The position numbers and the translations under genes were made by a program. The notes below the pieces were generated by a model that was not told the origin of the DNA, did no database searches, and worked only from the letters and a program-made list of their open reading frames with translations. This document shows, one piece after another, positions 34,099 to 43,751 of a stretch of DNA of 64,000 nt. This DNA comes from Rhodoferax sp. PAMC 29310 (GTDB lineage Bacteria > Pseudomonadota > Gammaproteobacteria > Burkholderiales > Burkholderiaceae_C), in the NCBI RefSeq assembly GCF_017948265.1, contig NZ_CP072852.1, forward strand, positions 4,526,001-4,590,000. The letters are read 5' to 3'. How positions within the stretch are numbered: the stretch's first letter is position 1; every line of letters starts with the position of its first letter.

Positions 34099-36386
34099 AC
34101 CGGGGGTAACTCACTCAACATGGTCTCAAACGCCGCCAATGGGGTGGGTTTTCCGAACAAATAGCCTTGGTACATATTGCAACCGTGCAGTGCCAAAAAT
34201 TCCTGCTGGGCTTGGGTTTCGACGCCCTCGGCAATCACCTCCAACCCCAGATTGCGGGCCATTCCGATGATGGTTTGCACGATCACGCCATCAGTGTCCT
34301 TGATGCCGATGTTGCGTACAAAAGACTGGTCAATTTTCAGTTGGTCCAGGGGCAAGCGGGTGAGGTAGGCCAGCGAGGAGTGGCCAGTGCCGAAGTCATC
34401 CACCGAAAACTGCACGCCGAGCGCCTTGAGTTCGGTCATCTTCAAAATGGTGCCCTCAATGTTTTCCAATACCAGCGACTCGGTCAACTCCAGCTTGAGC
34501 GCCTGCGGGGACACGCCGGTTTCCTGAAGAATGGCGCTCACCTCTTCTACAAATGACGGTTGCATGAACTGGCGCGCGCTGACGTTGACCGACAGCAACA
34601 AGTGCTGGCGTTCGGGGTCGTTATGCCACACCGCAAGTTGTTGGCAGGCCATGCGAAGCACCCAGTGCCCGATGGGCAGAATCAGCTCACTCTCTTCGGC
34701 CACAGGAATGAACTCGCCGGGGGATACCAAGCCCCTTTGAGGGTGATGCCAGCGAATCAACACCTCGGCACCCACCACATGTCCAAACAACTGGTGCTGG
34801 GACTGGTAGTACAACTGAAATTGACCGTCTGCCAAGGCCACGCGCAAATCACTCTCCATGTCGGCGCGCGCGTTGATGTCCGCCTGCATTTTGGGGTCGA
34901 AAAAGCACAGCGCGTTGCGGCCTTTGGCCTTGACCTGGTACATCGCAATGTCGGCTTGCTTGAGCACTTCAGTGGGAGTTTGCGCTTCGCTGCCAAAAAC
35001 TGTGGCGCCAATGCTGGGCGTGCTCAGGTAATTATGTCCTTGAAGCTGGTAAGGCTCATTCAGGCAGGCCAGCAGTTTGTTGCCTACCCGGCGCGCTACG
35101 GCCACCGCGCGGTGATCGTCACTTTTGAGGTCGCTCAACATCACCACAAATTCGTCGCCGCCCAGTCGGGCCACAGTGTCTTTGTTGCGTACGGTGGCGG
35201 ACAGGCGCTGTGCAACCTGTCGCAGCAGTTCATCGCCCACGTCATGGCCCAACGTGTCATTGAGGGTTTTGAAACGGTCCAGGTCCAAAAACAGGAGGGC
35301 GCCCAATTGACCGCTCCGGGCATTGGCATCAAAGGTCTTCTGCAGCCGGTCCATCAGCAGGCGCCGGTTGGGCAAGCCGGTGAGGTGGTCAAAGAACGCA
35401 AGCTGCTCCACCTCCGCTTTGGATTCCGCCAGTCGCCGGCGGGCCTCTCCCAGTCGGGCCAGGTAGTTGATGGCGAAGGCGCAGGCCGCCAAAGTCATCA
35501 GCACAAAAATCAATGCGGTGCCCAAAATGAAATTGCGCTGGATGCGCCAGCTTTGCAGCGCGGCCTCAATTGGCAGGCTGGCGGCTACGGCGATGCCTCG
35601 GTACAAAATAGGGCGAGTCACCACGATGGCAGGTTTACCGCTCAAACGGGCGGCCATGCGCATGGGTTGCCCGTCTGGTTCGGGTCGTGCCAGTGGTGAT
35701 GACTTCACAGGGCGGGTGCCGCTGGTTTGAACCGGCATGCTGACCAGCAACTCTCCGCTGGTTCTCTCCAACGTCACCTCCAGGCCTGGCATGTCGACGC
35801 CCTGGACGATGATGTTGGTCAACAGCGACAAAGGAACTTCAGCGACGGCAACCACCAAGGAGGTGTCGGCGAGGTGGATGTAGCGGGCCAGGTAGAACAC
35901 CGATTCAGCGCTTGAAAAACTGACCGACGGTGCGCTAATCCGCAGGGTGGATACGGGCTGGGCGACCACGTCGTCTAGAAATCCGGCGGGCAAATTAAGT
36001 TGCAACAGCTTGCCGCTCGGATCAGAAGTGGCCAGAATCTTTCCTTTGGCGTCCAGCAGTGACATGCTTCTCAGCAGCATATTTTGCTGGGCTGTTCGTG
36101 TCATGGACACCGACGCTGTGGTCAGGTCAATCCAGTCCACCATGGAACCGGATAAGCCCAGTATTTCATCGAGGCTGGCCAGCAAAACATCTACGCCCAA
36201 CAAACTGCGGTTCAGCGTCATGCTGGCGCCATTGGTGAATCGAACCACTTGGGACTCGTTGCTGGACAAGTCGTCGCGGCGGGTGCTTACAAACAAGCTG
36301 GTCGCGGTGACGACGATCATCAGTACGAAAACCGCGGTTGATCCCAGAATGATGGCCGTAACCCGGCCTGGTTTTTGCCATTTCAT
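34083..36386 (-). CDS. Membrane-bound GGDEF-EAL protein with periplasmic sensor domain
   Basis: The 767-residue protein has a first membrane helix (AIILGSTAVFVLMIVVTATS), a periplasmic region of about 240 residues that looks like a Cache-type sensor, a second helix near 288-310 and a cytoplasmic GGDEF domain with FDHLTGLPNRRLLMDRL near 333 and an intact VARLGGDEFVVML near 410. An EAL domain follows with EVLIRWHHP replacing EAL by EVL, and VDDFGTGHSSLAYLTRLP and IDQSFV near 690. Both synthesis and breakdown of c-di-GMP are possible. Its start overlaps the stop of the upstream DctP-like gene, suggesting that periplasmic protein is its input. Confidence 0.9.
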   Translation of the reverse strand: MKWQKPGRVTAIILGSTAVFVLMIVVTATSLFVSTRRDDLSSNESQVVRFTNGASMTLNRSLLGVDVLLASLDEILGLSGSMVDWIDLTTASVSMTRTAQQNMLLRSMSLLDAKGKILATSDPSGKLLQLNLPAGFLDDVVAQPVSTLRISAPSVSFSSAESVFYLARYIHLADTSLVVAVAEVPLSLLTNIIVQGVDMPGLEVTLERTSGELLVSMPVQTSGTRPVKSSPLARPEPDGQPMRMAARLSGKPAIVVTRPILYRGIAVAASLPIEAALQSWRIQRNFILGTALIFVLMTLAACAFAINYLARLGEARRRLAESKAEVEQLAFFDHLTGLPNRRLLMDRLQKTFDANARSGQLGALLFLDLDRFKTLNDTLGHDVGDELLRQVAQRLSATVRNKDTVARLGGDEFVVMLSDLKSDDHRAVAVARRVGNKLLACLNEPYQLQGHNYLSTPSIGATVFGSEAQTPTEVLKQADIAMYQVKAKGRNALCFFDPKMQADINARADMESDLRVALADGQFQLYYQSQHQLFGHVVGAEVLIRWHHPQRGLVSPGEFIPVAEESELILPIGHWVLRMACQQLAVWHNDPERQHLLLSVNVSARQFMQPSFVEEVSAILQETGVSPQALKLELTESLVLENIEGTILKMTELKALGVQFSVDDFGTGHSSLAYLTRLPLDQLKIDQSFVRNIGIKDTDGVIVQTIIGMARNLGLEVIAEGVETQAQQEFLALHGCNMYQGYLFGKPTPLAAFETMLSELPPVCKPD

Positions 36387-37480
36387 GGCGGTGACGCAGC
36401 CACAATGTTATTCAGGGGGCCAATGGTTCGGTTCCAGATGTCAGCGCAAGTCACACCACAGCGCTTGATCCATCGAGGCAGCACGGCTGTCGAGAGGATC
36501 TCCAGGCTTTTCTTGTCATCTTGCGCGGATGGGCGTACCTCAATCATCGCGCCACGTCGCCCTTTGCTACAACTGGGAGCTCCTCTGTTGCAGGCCAGTC
36601 CGTCTGCCGTTTCGCGCTCGCTTTCCGCCCAGATTTTTTGTTCCAGTTTGGGGAGTTCGTTGCGCAACAGGGCTCTCAGATCCGGTGGCATGCCATCCCA
36701 CGCGTCAGAGTTGGTTCCAAAAAAGGCAAGTCCCCAATTGATGGGCATGGCGTAGATGTGAGAGGTCACTTCATGCAAGCCCACGGTATTGCCGGACATG
36801 GTGCCGGTGATGGCACAGTCAAGCTGGTTGGCGATCAGGCTGCTTTTGATTTGGACGAATCCCGTTAACACAGGTGTTGCGCCCAGGGCCGCCATGAAAT
36901 CGGACTGGGTGATCGACGACACCCGAACGCGACGCCCCGACAGATCGCTCAGTTTGGTCATTGGTTGTTTGCAATACACCACCTGTGCCGGGTAGACATA
37001 GATCGCCAGCATCTCGATTTTGTAACGCGAGCGCAATTCCGACTCCAGAAAAGGTCTGAACGCCGCCAGATTGCGCTTCAGCGTGGGCATGTCGGGATTC
37101 AGACCCGCCAAGTCGGGTGCAGCAAATTGAGGGTAGTAGGCGGCCACGGAGCTCAACAAGATGGTGCCAAAGGGAATGACACCCAGTTGAATCAAGCGAA
37201 GAATGTCTTTGCCGGGAACACCGGTTCGGTCAAAGGGGACGATGTCGGCAGTAAAGCGCCCACCACTCAGGCGCGGTAAATCCTTGGTCCAGAAAGGTTC
37301 TTCATTCTTGGTGTATTGGTTCAGTCCGGCCAGCCCGCCGATGATGCGCAGTGAATAGGGGCTGGGCTCCTTATCTTGCGCGAATGCGCTACCCCAAAGA
37401 CTCAAGGCGAGCAGGGTTGCCATGATCTGGCGCAAGCAGGGGGTCAGGCGATGGACGTGAGGCAAAGGGAATTGGGGCAT
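36383..37480 (-). CDS. DctP-like (TRAP-type) periplasmic substrate-binding protein, orphan
   Basis: The 365-residue protein has a signal peptide (LRQIMATLLALSLWGSAFAQ) and a DctP-type fold: YSLRIIGGLAGLNQYTKNEEPFW, then LSDLSGRRVRVSSITQSDFMAALGATPVLT near residue 185 and NQLDCAITGTMSGNTVGLHEV near 225. TRAP binding proteins normally pair with DctQ and DctM membrane proteins, but neither is present. Instead the gene overlaps a GGDEF-EAL receptor by four bases. The open frame reaches 38104, overlapping a divergent gene; ATG 37480 gives the signal peptide and is preferred. Confidence 0.82.
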   Translation of the reverse strand: MPQFPLPHVHRLTPCLRQIMATLLALSLWGSAFAQDKEPSPYSLRIIGGLAGLNQYTKNEEPFWTKDLPRLSGGRFTADIVPFDRTGVPGKDILRLIQLGVIPFGTILLSSVAAYYPQFAAPDLAGLNPDMPTLKRNLAAFRPFLESELRSRYKIEMLAIYVYPAQVVYCKQPMTKLSDLSGRRVRVSSITQSDFMAALGATPVLTGFVQIKSSLIANQLDCAITGTMSGNTVGLHEVTSHIYAMPINWGLAFFGTNSDAWDGMPPDLRALLRNELPKLEQKIWAESERETADGLACNRGAPSCSKGRRGAMIEVRPSAQDDKKSLEILSTAVLPRWIKRCGVTCADIWNRTIGPLNNIVAASPP

Positions 37481-37609
37481 GGTCAATTGATCTCGGTCAT
37501 TTTCGCAGAAAGCTGAGTCGAGACGCAGGGTTATGGCGACCCCACTGCGTAGCACCGCGTTTATTCGTGGCACGATGACGGATGATTCAATTATGAAGGG
37601 TTTTGAGAC

Positions 37610-38605
37610 ATGACTTCTATTTCTTCTCGCGCCATACACATTGAACAAACTGGAGGGCCAGAGCAACTTCAATTGGTCAACGTGACCGTTGGCGACCCGG
37701 GACCCGGGGAAATCCGCATTCGCCACCATGCCATCGGGCTGAACTTCATCGACGTGTATCAGCGCAGCGGGCTGTATGCCTTGCCTTTGCCTTTGCAACT
37801 GGGCATGGAGGCCGCTGGTGTGATTGAGGCCGTAGGAGAAGGCGTGACCCACCTCCAGGTGGGCGACCGGGCCGCTTATGCCAGTCAGCCACCTGGCAGT
37901 TACTGCGATCTGCGGGTGATGCCTGCCAAATGCGTCTGCAAGCTGCCGGACGCCATTTCCTTTGAGACCGGCGCGGCCATGATGCTCAAGGGCCTCACTG
38001 CCCAGTACCTGCTCAAACGCACGCAGCCTCAGGGTGGTTTGCAGCCCGGCGACTTTATTCTCTTTCACGCTGCTGCCGGTGGTGTGGGTCTGATTGCCTC
38101 CCAATGGGCCAAAGCCATGGGCTTGCAGCTAATTGGAACGGCTGGCTCGGACGCCAAGTGCGCCCTGGCCAAGGCCCATGGTGCTGCCCACGTGATCAAC
38201 TACGCGACAGAAGATTTCCTCGCACGGGTGAAGGAGATCACAGGAGGCAAGGGCGTCAAGGCGGTTTATGACAGCGTCGGCAAGGACACTTGGGAGAAAT
38301 CACTGGATTGCCTGGCTCCGTTTGGGCTGATGGCCAGTTTTGGCAATGCCTCGGGTCCAGTGGCCCCGTTTGCCCCTGGCATTTTGGGGGCAAAAGGGTC
38401 GCTGTATGTCACCCGTCAAACCCTGTTCAATCACATCGCCACCCGGGAAAGCACCCAAGCCATGGCCGATGACCTGTTTGAGGCGGTGACCAGCGGAAAG
38501 GTGACGATTCGCATCGACCAGCGCTACAAGTTGGAAGACGTGCAGCAGGCCCACCGTGATCTGGAGGCCCGCAAGACCACCGGCTGTACTATTTTGACGC
38601 TGTGA
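37610..38605 (+). CDS. Quinone oxidoreductase (NADPH:quinone reductase, zeta-crystallin type)
   Basis: The 331-residue medium-chain dehydrogenase has GLNFIDVYQRSGLYALPLPLQ near residue 44, GMEAAGVIEAVGEGV near 65, the cofactor motif LFHAAAGGVGLIASQWAKAMG near 148 and YDSVGKDTWEKSLDCLAPFG near 222. It lacks the zinc ligands of alcohol dehydrogenases, as expected for QorA. Such enzymes reduce quinones with NADPH. Its 3' end overlaps the convergent phosphate-transporter gene by 17 bases. Confidence 0.92.
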   Translation: MTSISSRAIHIEQTGGPEQLQLVNVTVGDPGPGEIRIRHHAIGLNFIDVYQRSGLYALPLPLQLGMEAAGVIEAVGEGVTHLQVGDRAAYASQPPGSYCDLRVMPAKCVCKLPDAISFETGAAMMLKGLTAQYLLKRTQPQGGLQPGDFILFHAAAGGVGLIASQWAKAMGLQLIGTAGSDAKCALAKAHGAAHVINYATEDFLARVKEITGGKGVKAVYDSVGKDTWEKSLDCLAPFGLMASFGNASGPVAPFAPGILGAKGSLYVTRQTLFNHIATRESTQAMADDLFEAVTSGKVTIRIDQRYKLEDVQQAHRDLEARKTTGCTILTL

Positions 38606-40265
38606 ACTCGGGGCCCGCGTCCAGAACCGAATGACGCAAGCGGTTCGGGGCCAGTGCCCCGGCCGAGTCCAGGATGGGGTAGGCGATTGAGCAAATGTGA
38701 GAGTTGATGCGTTTGAGGTCGCTGATCAAATCCAGATGGAGCGAGCTGGTTTCAATACTCTGCAGGGTGTTGACGGCCAGACGCTCCAGGTGGGCTGCGG
38801 CGTAGGCGTGCTCCAGATCCCTGAACCGGGTTTTTTCTTCCAGCAACTTTTGTGCATCGCGCACGTTGCCGTTAAGGAAAACGCTCATGCCCAGACGCAG
38901 GTTGTTGACGAGGCGGGCGTGCAGGTCGCTGATCTCGTTCATGCCGGCTTCCGAGAAGGCCCGGCCGGGTTTGATTTTTTTGTCTTCAATGTCGATCAGC
39001 ACGCGCTCGATGATGTCGCCAATTTGCTCCATGTTGATGGTGAAGCTGATGATGTCGGTCCAGCGGCGACCTTCGGACTCGCTCAATGCTTCGCGGGAGA
39101 TTTTGGTCAGGTAGTACTTGATGTCCGAGTAAAGTTCGTCAACCGTGTCATCCATTTTCTCGAGTTCCTGAGCCAGGGCCTCGTCGTCTGTCTTGATTAC
39201 CTGCAGTAGGCCCCGCAGCATGGTCTCCACCACGTCCGCCTGATGCATGGATTCACGCACGGCACAGGAAATGGCCACTGACGGTGTGGCCAGTGCCGAC
39301 ACGTCCAGATGTCGTTGCCGTCCCGCGACCGTATTCTTTCGGGGGACCGGCAGCCCCAGCTCGACCCAGCGGCCAATGGTGCCCGTCAAACCGAGGAAAA
39401 TGGCCCCGACCATCACATTAAAGGACAGGTGAAACAGCACGACCACCGTGGCCGTGTCACCCAGATAGGGGCGAACATGCGTCAGCCACAAACCGAGTAA
39501 GGGCGTGGCAATGCCGATGCCCAGTATCTTGAAGAAGAGGTTGCCCAGCGGCACTTGCCGGGTTTGAATATTTGACTTGAGGGTGGTCAGCACGCCCAGC
39601 AATCCGCTTCCCAGATTCGCACCCAAGACCAGTCCAAGCGCCACTGGCAGTGGAATGACCCCGGTACTTGCCAGCGCGGCGGTGAGCAGCACGATGGCCA
39701 GGCTGGAGTAGCTCAGCACCGCCAAAAATGCGCCCACCAGAATTTCGCTCAGAATGTCACTGCTCACCGACGCGAGCAAGGCCTTGACGGTGGCCGACTG
39801 CGTCAGCACCGTGGCGGACGCAGACACCAGTTGCAGCGCCAGCAGCATTAGACCCAACCCAATCAGCACCCGCCCGACTCGGCCCACGGTGGTGGATTGG
39901 CGCGCGATGAATAGGACGACGCCGACCAGAATGAACAGGGGCGACAGCCAGGACAGATCACGCGAGAAGACCACAGCCATCACGCTGGTGCCAATGTCGG
40001 CGCCTAGCATCACGGCCAGGGCCGATGGCAGCGCAATCAGCCCCTGGCCTACAAAAGATGAGACGATGAGCGAGGTGGCGGTGCTGGACTGGAGGATGGC
40101 AGTGACACCCACGCCAGACAGGGCGGCGGTGAAGCGGTTGCGAACGCTGTGGGCCAGCACGGCGCGCAGATTGGCGCCAAGCACCCTCAGCATCCCCGTT
40201 CGAACCATGTGCGTGCCCCAAATCAACAGGGCAATGGCGGCCAGCAGGTTCAGCAGTTGGATCAA
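38589..40265 (-). CDS. Na/Pi cotransporter family protein with PhoU-like C-terminus
   Basis: The 558-residue protein has an N-terminal membrane region with the duplicated Na/Pi-cotransporter repeats: GVTAILQSSTATSLIVSSFVG near residue 53 and LVLGANLGSGLLGVLTT near 212, the QSST motif being typical of NptA/SLC34-type carriers. Residues 335 onward form a helical PhoU-like domain (EMEQIGDIIERVL type heptads near 415). The family includes phosphate symporters and cation regulators; the substrate here is not proven. Confidence 0.9.
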   Translation of the reverse strand: MIQLLNLLAAIALLIWGTHMVRTGMLRVLGANLRAVLAHSVRNRFTAALSGVGVTAILQSSTATSLIVSSFVGQGLIALPSALAVMLGADIGTSVMAVVFSRDLSWLSPLFILVGVVLFIARQSTTVGRVGRVLIGLGLMLLALQLVSASATVLTQSATVKALLASVSSDILSEILVGAFLAVLSYSSLAIVLLTAALASTGVIPLPVALGLVLGANLGSGLLGVLTTLKSNIQTRQVPLGNLFFKILGIGIATPLLGLWLTHVRPYLGDTATVVVLFHLSFNVMVGAIFLGLTGTIGRWVELGLPVPRKNTVAGRQRHLDVSALATPSVAISCAVRESMHQADVVETMLRGLLQVIKTDDEALAQELEKMDDTVDELYSDIKYYLTKISREALSESEGRRWTDIISFTINMEQIGDIIERVLIDIEDKKIKPGRAFSEAGMNEISDLHARLVNNLRLGMSVFLNGNVRDAQKLLEEKTRFRDLEHAYAAAHLERLAVNTLQSIETSSLHLDLISDLKRINSHICSIAYPILDSAGALAPNRLRHSVLDAGPEFTASK

Positions 40266-40293
40266 GGCTTTTCCTCTGAAAAAAGTCTTGAGC

Positions 40294-40794
40294 TTACTTC
40301 GTTTTTCTGACCCGAAGCAACTCGTCGAGAATCAGGCAGGCGGCGCCAATGGAGATGGCGCTGTCAGCGATGTTGAACGCGGGGAAATGCCAAGTTCCCC
40401 AATGAAAATCAAGAAAGTCAACCACGTAGCCATAACGCACCCGGTCGATCACATTGCCAATGGCGCCGCCCAGAATGCAAGCCAAGGCAAATGAAAACAA
40501 TTTTTGGCCGGGATGGGCTTTGAGCATCCACAGAATCACGGCGATCGCCACCGCCCCGATGCCGGTGAAAAACCATCGCTGCCAACCGGATGCGTCGGCG
40601 AGAAAGGAGAATGCCGCGCCGGTGTTGTGCACCCGAACAATGTTAAAAAAGGAAGTGACCAGTGTTCTGTCTCCGAGCTGGTAGTAGCCCAGAATCAGGA
40701 TCTTGGTGAACTGGTCTGCAATCAGCAGAATCAGCGCCAAGCCCAGCCAGGGCAACATACTGCTTGAGGATGAAGAGAAACCTTTTGCCATCAC
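40294..40794 (-). CDS. lspA: Lipoprotein signal peptidase LspA (signal peptidase II)
   Basis: The 166-residue membrane protein has four predicted helices and the conserved catalytic blocks of SPase [13 protein letters not shown] near residue 55, [22 protein letters not shown] near 112 with the first catalytic aspartate, and [12 protein letters not shown] near 140 with the second. It cleaves prolipoproteins before the lipidated cysteine. Its start overlaps the ileS stop by four bases (ATGA), matching the common ileS-lspA order. Confidence 0.96.
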   Translation of the reverse strand: MMAKGFSSSSSSMLPWLGLALILLIADQFTKILILGYYQLGDRTLVTSFFNIVRVHNTGAAFSFLADASGWQRWFFTGIGAVAIAVILWMLKAHPGQKLFSFALACILGGAIGNVIDRVRYGYVVDFLDFHWGTWHFPAFNIADSAISIGAACLILDELLRVRKTK

Positions 40795-43670
40795 GCGAAC
40801 TTCCGATCTTCACCTGAGCCATACAGATTGCTGGTGCAACGGCCGCAAATACCGGGGTGAGCGGCGTCAATGCCAACGTCATCCCGGTAATGCCAGCAGC
40901 GTTCACATTTGATGCCTTTTGTGGCACTGGCCGCTATGGATAGAGTGGAGTCTGCTATCAAATCAATAGTGGATGTAATGAAGACAAACTTCAAGTCATC
41001 GCCCAGGCTATTTAACAACTCGAAGTCAGCGGCGTTCACGGTAAGGGCAACATGCGCCTGCAAGGAAGAGCCCACCTGGCCCTCGGCTCGCAGGGTTTCG
41101 ATATCTTTGTTCACGGCATCTCGCAGTTCGCGAATACGCGCCCACTTGGCCAGCAGCGCGGCGTTGGGCGCGTCTTGCTGCAGGTAGGTATCCATGAAAA
41201 TGGATTCTTGCGTGGCGGTGGGCGTTTTGCCGGCCCCACCCAATACCGCCCAGGCCTCTTCAGCCGTGAAGCTCAAGAACGGTGCCATCCAGCGCAGCAT
41301 GGACTGTGTGATTTGCCACAGCGCGGTTTGCGCGCTGCGCCGTGCCAGCGAGCCGGGTGCCGAGGTGTAGAGCCGGTCTTTCAGCACGTCCAGGTAGAAC
41401 GAGCCCAGGTCTTCCGAGCAGTAGATTTGCAGCTTGGCCACCACGGGGTGAAATTCATACACCTCAAAGTGCGCCAGGATGTCAGCTTGCAACTGGGCCG
41501 AACGGCTCAGGGCGTAACGGTCAATTTCCAGCATCTGGTCCAGTGGCACGGCATCGGTGGCCGGGTCAAAGTCGCTCACGTTGGCGAGCAAAAACTTCAG
41601 CGTGTTGCGCACCCGGCGGTAGGTGTCCACCACGCGGGCCAGAATTTTTTCGTCGCCGGCAATGTCACCAGAGTAATCGCTGGCGGCCACCCACAAGCGG
41701 ATGATCTCCGCACCCAGTTTTTTACTGGTTTCCTGCGGGTCTACGCCGTTGCCCTGGCTTTTGCTCATCTTGTGGCCCTTGCTGTCCACGGTGAAGCCGT
41801 GGGTCAAGATGCCTTTGTAGGGCGCGCGGCCGTTCATGGCACAGGCGGTGAGCAATGACGAGTGGAACCAGCCGCGGTGTTGGTCATGGCCTTCCAGGTA
41901 CAAGTCGGTCTCTGGGCCTTGCTCGTGCCCGCTGCCGGCGTGAGAGCCTTTGAGCACGGTGGTGTGGGTGGTGCCGGAGTCAAACCAGACTTCCAGAATG
42001 TCGGTACTTTTGGTGTACTGATCCGCCTCTTGTGCGCCCACTTTGGCGAAGATGGCTTCGGTAGTGGCCACGCTCCACGCCTCAATGCCGCCTTGCTCGA
42101 CCATGTCGGCGGCGAGGTCCAGAATCTCCATGGTCAGTGGGTGCAGTTCACCGCTGTCTTTGTGCAAGAAGAAGGGCAGAGGCACGCCCCAGCTGCGCTG
42201 ACGGCTGATGCACCAGTCAGGGCGGCCGGCAATCATGTCGCGCAGGCGTGTTTTTCCGTTCTCTGGGTAAAACTTCGTTTGCTCAATTGCGTCCAGTGCG
42301 GTTTGGCGCAGGGATTTCGGGGCCTTGTCTTTGGTGAACACGCCTTCGCCTTCGTCCATGCGAATGAACCACTGGGCCGCCGCGCGGTAGATCACTGGCG
42401 TCTTGTGGCGCCAGCAATGCGGGTAGCTGTGAACAATGTCAGTAGTGCAGAACAGGCGGCCGGCGTCGCGCAGCGCGTCGATGATGACCGGGCAGGCCTT
42501 CCAGATGTGCTGGCCGCCAAACAGGGGCAACTCAGGCGCGTAGGCGCCGTTGCCCTGCACCGGGTTCAGGATGTCGTCATAGGCCATGCCGTGGGCGACG
42601 CAGCTATTAAAGTCTTCTACGCCGTAAGCGGGCGCCGAGTGCACGATGCCGGTGCCGTCATCGGCCGTGGCGTAGTCGGCCAGATAAATCGGGCTCAAAC
42701 GGTCATAACCGGCGTCCACGTGGGCGAGCGGGTGCTTGAAGTTCAGGCCGGCCAGATTTTTGCCTTCTGTGGTGGCCAGCACCGAGCCGGTCAGCTGGAA
42801 GCGCTCCATGCACTTCTCGACCAGTCCTTCGGCGAGCACCAGCAGGCCGCGCTCGGTGTCCACCAGCGCGTAGATAATTTCGGGGTTCAGGTTGAGCGCC
42901 TGGTTGGCGGGAATGGTCCAGGCGGTGGTCGTCCAGATGACGACAAACGCGTCTTTGTCGATAGCGGTCAGGCCGAACGCGCTGGCCAGCTTGGCCGGCT
43001 CCGCGCACATGAAGCCGACGTCCAGCGTCTGTGACTTCTTGTCGGCATATTCGATCTCGAACTCTGCCAGGGACGAGCCGCAGTCAAAACACCAGTAAAC
43101 GGGCTTCAGGCCACGGTACACAAAGCCGCGCTCCACCACGCGTTTGAAAGCGCGGATTTCTTCGGATTCGTTTTTGAAGTCCATGGTGCGGTAGGGGTGG
43201 TCCCAGTCGGCCAGCACGCCCAGGCGCTTGAAATCAGCGCGCTGCAGGTCAATCTGCTCGGTGGCAAAGGAGCGGCTCTTGGCCTGCATCTCGTCGCGCG
43301 GCAGCTTGCGGCCAAATTTCTTTTCAATCGCGTTCTCGATCGGCAGACCGTGGCAATCCCAACCCGGAATGTAGGCGGCGTCCATGCCCTTCAGCTGGCG
43401 GGCCTTGACGATCATGTCCTTCAGGATTTTGTTGACGGCGTGACCCATGTGGATCTGGCCATTGGCATACGGTGGACCGTCATGCAGCACAAATTTGGGC
43501 GCACCAGCGCGGGACGCACGCAGTTTTTTGTAGATGCCTAGGTCTTCCCAGGCCTTGACCCAGCCCGGCTCACGCTTGGGCAAGTCGCCGCGCATGGGAA
43601 AGGGCGTGTCCGGCAGATTCAACGTGCTGCGGTAATCGGTTTTGGGGGCGCTGTTGGTGTCGTCGGTCAT
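40791..43670 (-). CDS. ileS: Isoleucine--tRNA ligase
   Basis: The 959-residue class I synthetase has the HIGH-type [18 protein letters not shown] near residue 70, the catalytic-loop [12 protein letters not shown] near 632 and a C-terminal zinc-finger CERCWHYR...[10 protein letters not shown] near 920-955. The central region holds the editing domain. It is bacterial type with a C-terminal zinc motif, so mupirocin-sensitive class is likely. The gene lies between ribF and lspA, as in many proteobacteria. Confidence 0.97.
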   Translation of the reverse strand: MTDDTNSAPKTDYRSTLNLPDTPFPMRGDLPKREPGWVKAWEDLGIYKKLRASRAGAPKFVLHDGPPYANGQIHMGHAVNKILKDMIVKARQLKGMDAAYIPGWDCHGLPIENAIEKKFGRKLPRDEMQAKSRSFATEQIDLQRADFKRLGVLADWDHPYRTMDFKNESEEIRAFKRVVERGFVYRGLKPVYWCFDCGSSLAEFEIEYADKKSQTLDVGFMCAEPAKLASAFGLTAIDKDAFVVIWTTTAWTIPANQALNLNPEIIYALVDTERGLLVLAEGLVEKCMERFQLTGSVLATTEGKNLAGLNFKHPLAHVDAGYDRLSPIYLADYATADDGTGIVHSAPAYGVEDFNSCVAHGMAYDDILNPVQGNGAYAPELPLFGGQHIWKACPVIIDALRDAGRLFCTTDIVHSYPHCWRHKTPVIYRAAAQWFIRMDEGEGVFTKDKAPKSLRQTALDAIEQTKFYPENGKTRLRDMIAGRPDWCISRQRSWGVPLPFFLHKDSGELHPLTMEILDLAADMVEQGGIEAWSVATTEAIFAKVGAQEADQYTKSTDILEVWFDSGTTHTTVLKGSHAGSGHEQGPETDLYLEGHDQHRGWFHSSLLTACAMNGRAPYKGILTHGFTVDSKGHKMSKSQGNGVDPQETSKKLGAEIIRLWVAASDYSGDIAGDEKILARVVDTYRRVRNTLKFLLANVSDFDPATDAVPLDQMLEIDRYALSRSAQLQADILAHFEVYEFHPVVAKLQIYCSEDLGSFYLDVLKDRLYTSAPGSLARRSAQTALWQITQSMLRWMAPFLSFTAEEAWAVLGGAGKTPTATQESIFMDTYLQQDAPNAALLAKWARIRELRDAVNKDIETLRAEGQVGSSLQAHVALTVNAADFELLNSLGDDLKFVFITSTIDLIADSTLSIAASATKGIKCERCWHYRDDVGIDAAHPGICGRCTSNLYGSGEDRKFA

Positions 43671-43751
43671 GATTCTGAGGGAACTGGGGCGCCGCAGTGC
43701 AGCGCAGGTTGGAGTCTGAGGACCCGTAGGGAGGGCAGAAGCTGGGCGGCG

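Noticed and set aside
37481-38104. N-terminal extension of the DctP-like protein
   Set aside because: It would overlap the divergent quinone oxidoreductase for 500 bases and place the signal peptide in the middle of the protein.
40930-40985. TGCTATCAAATCAATAG inside the ileS 3' region, similar to the short-repeat edge
   Set aside because: Only the edge matches; the rest diverges and the protein length is normal for IleS.
41862-43034. A 390-codon open frame antisense to ileS
   Set aside because: It is the complement of the synthetase core; no signature or ribosome site supports it.
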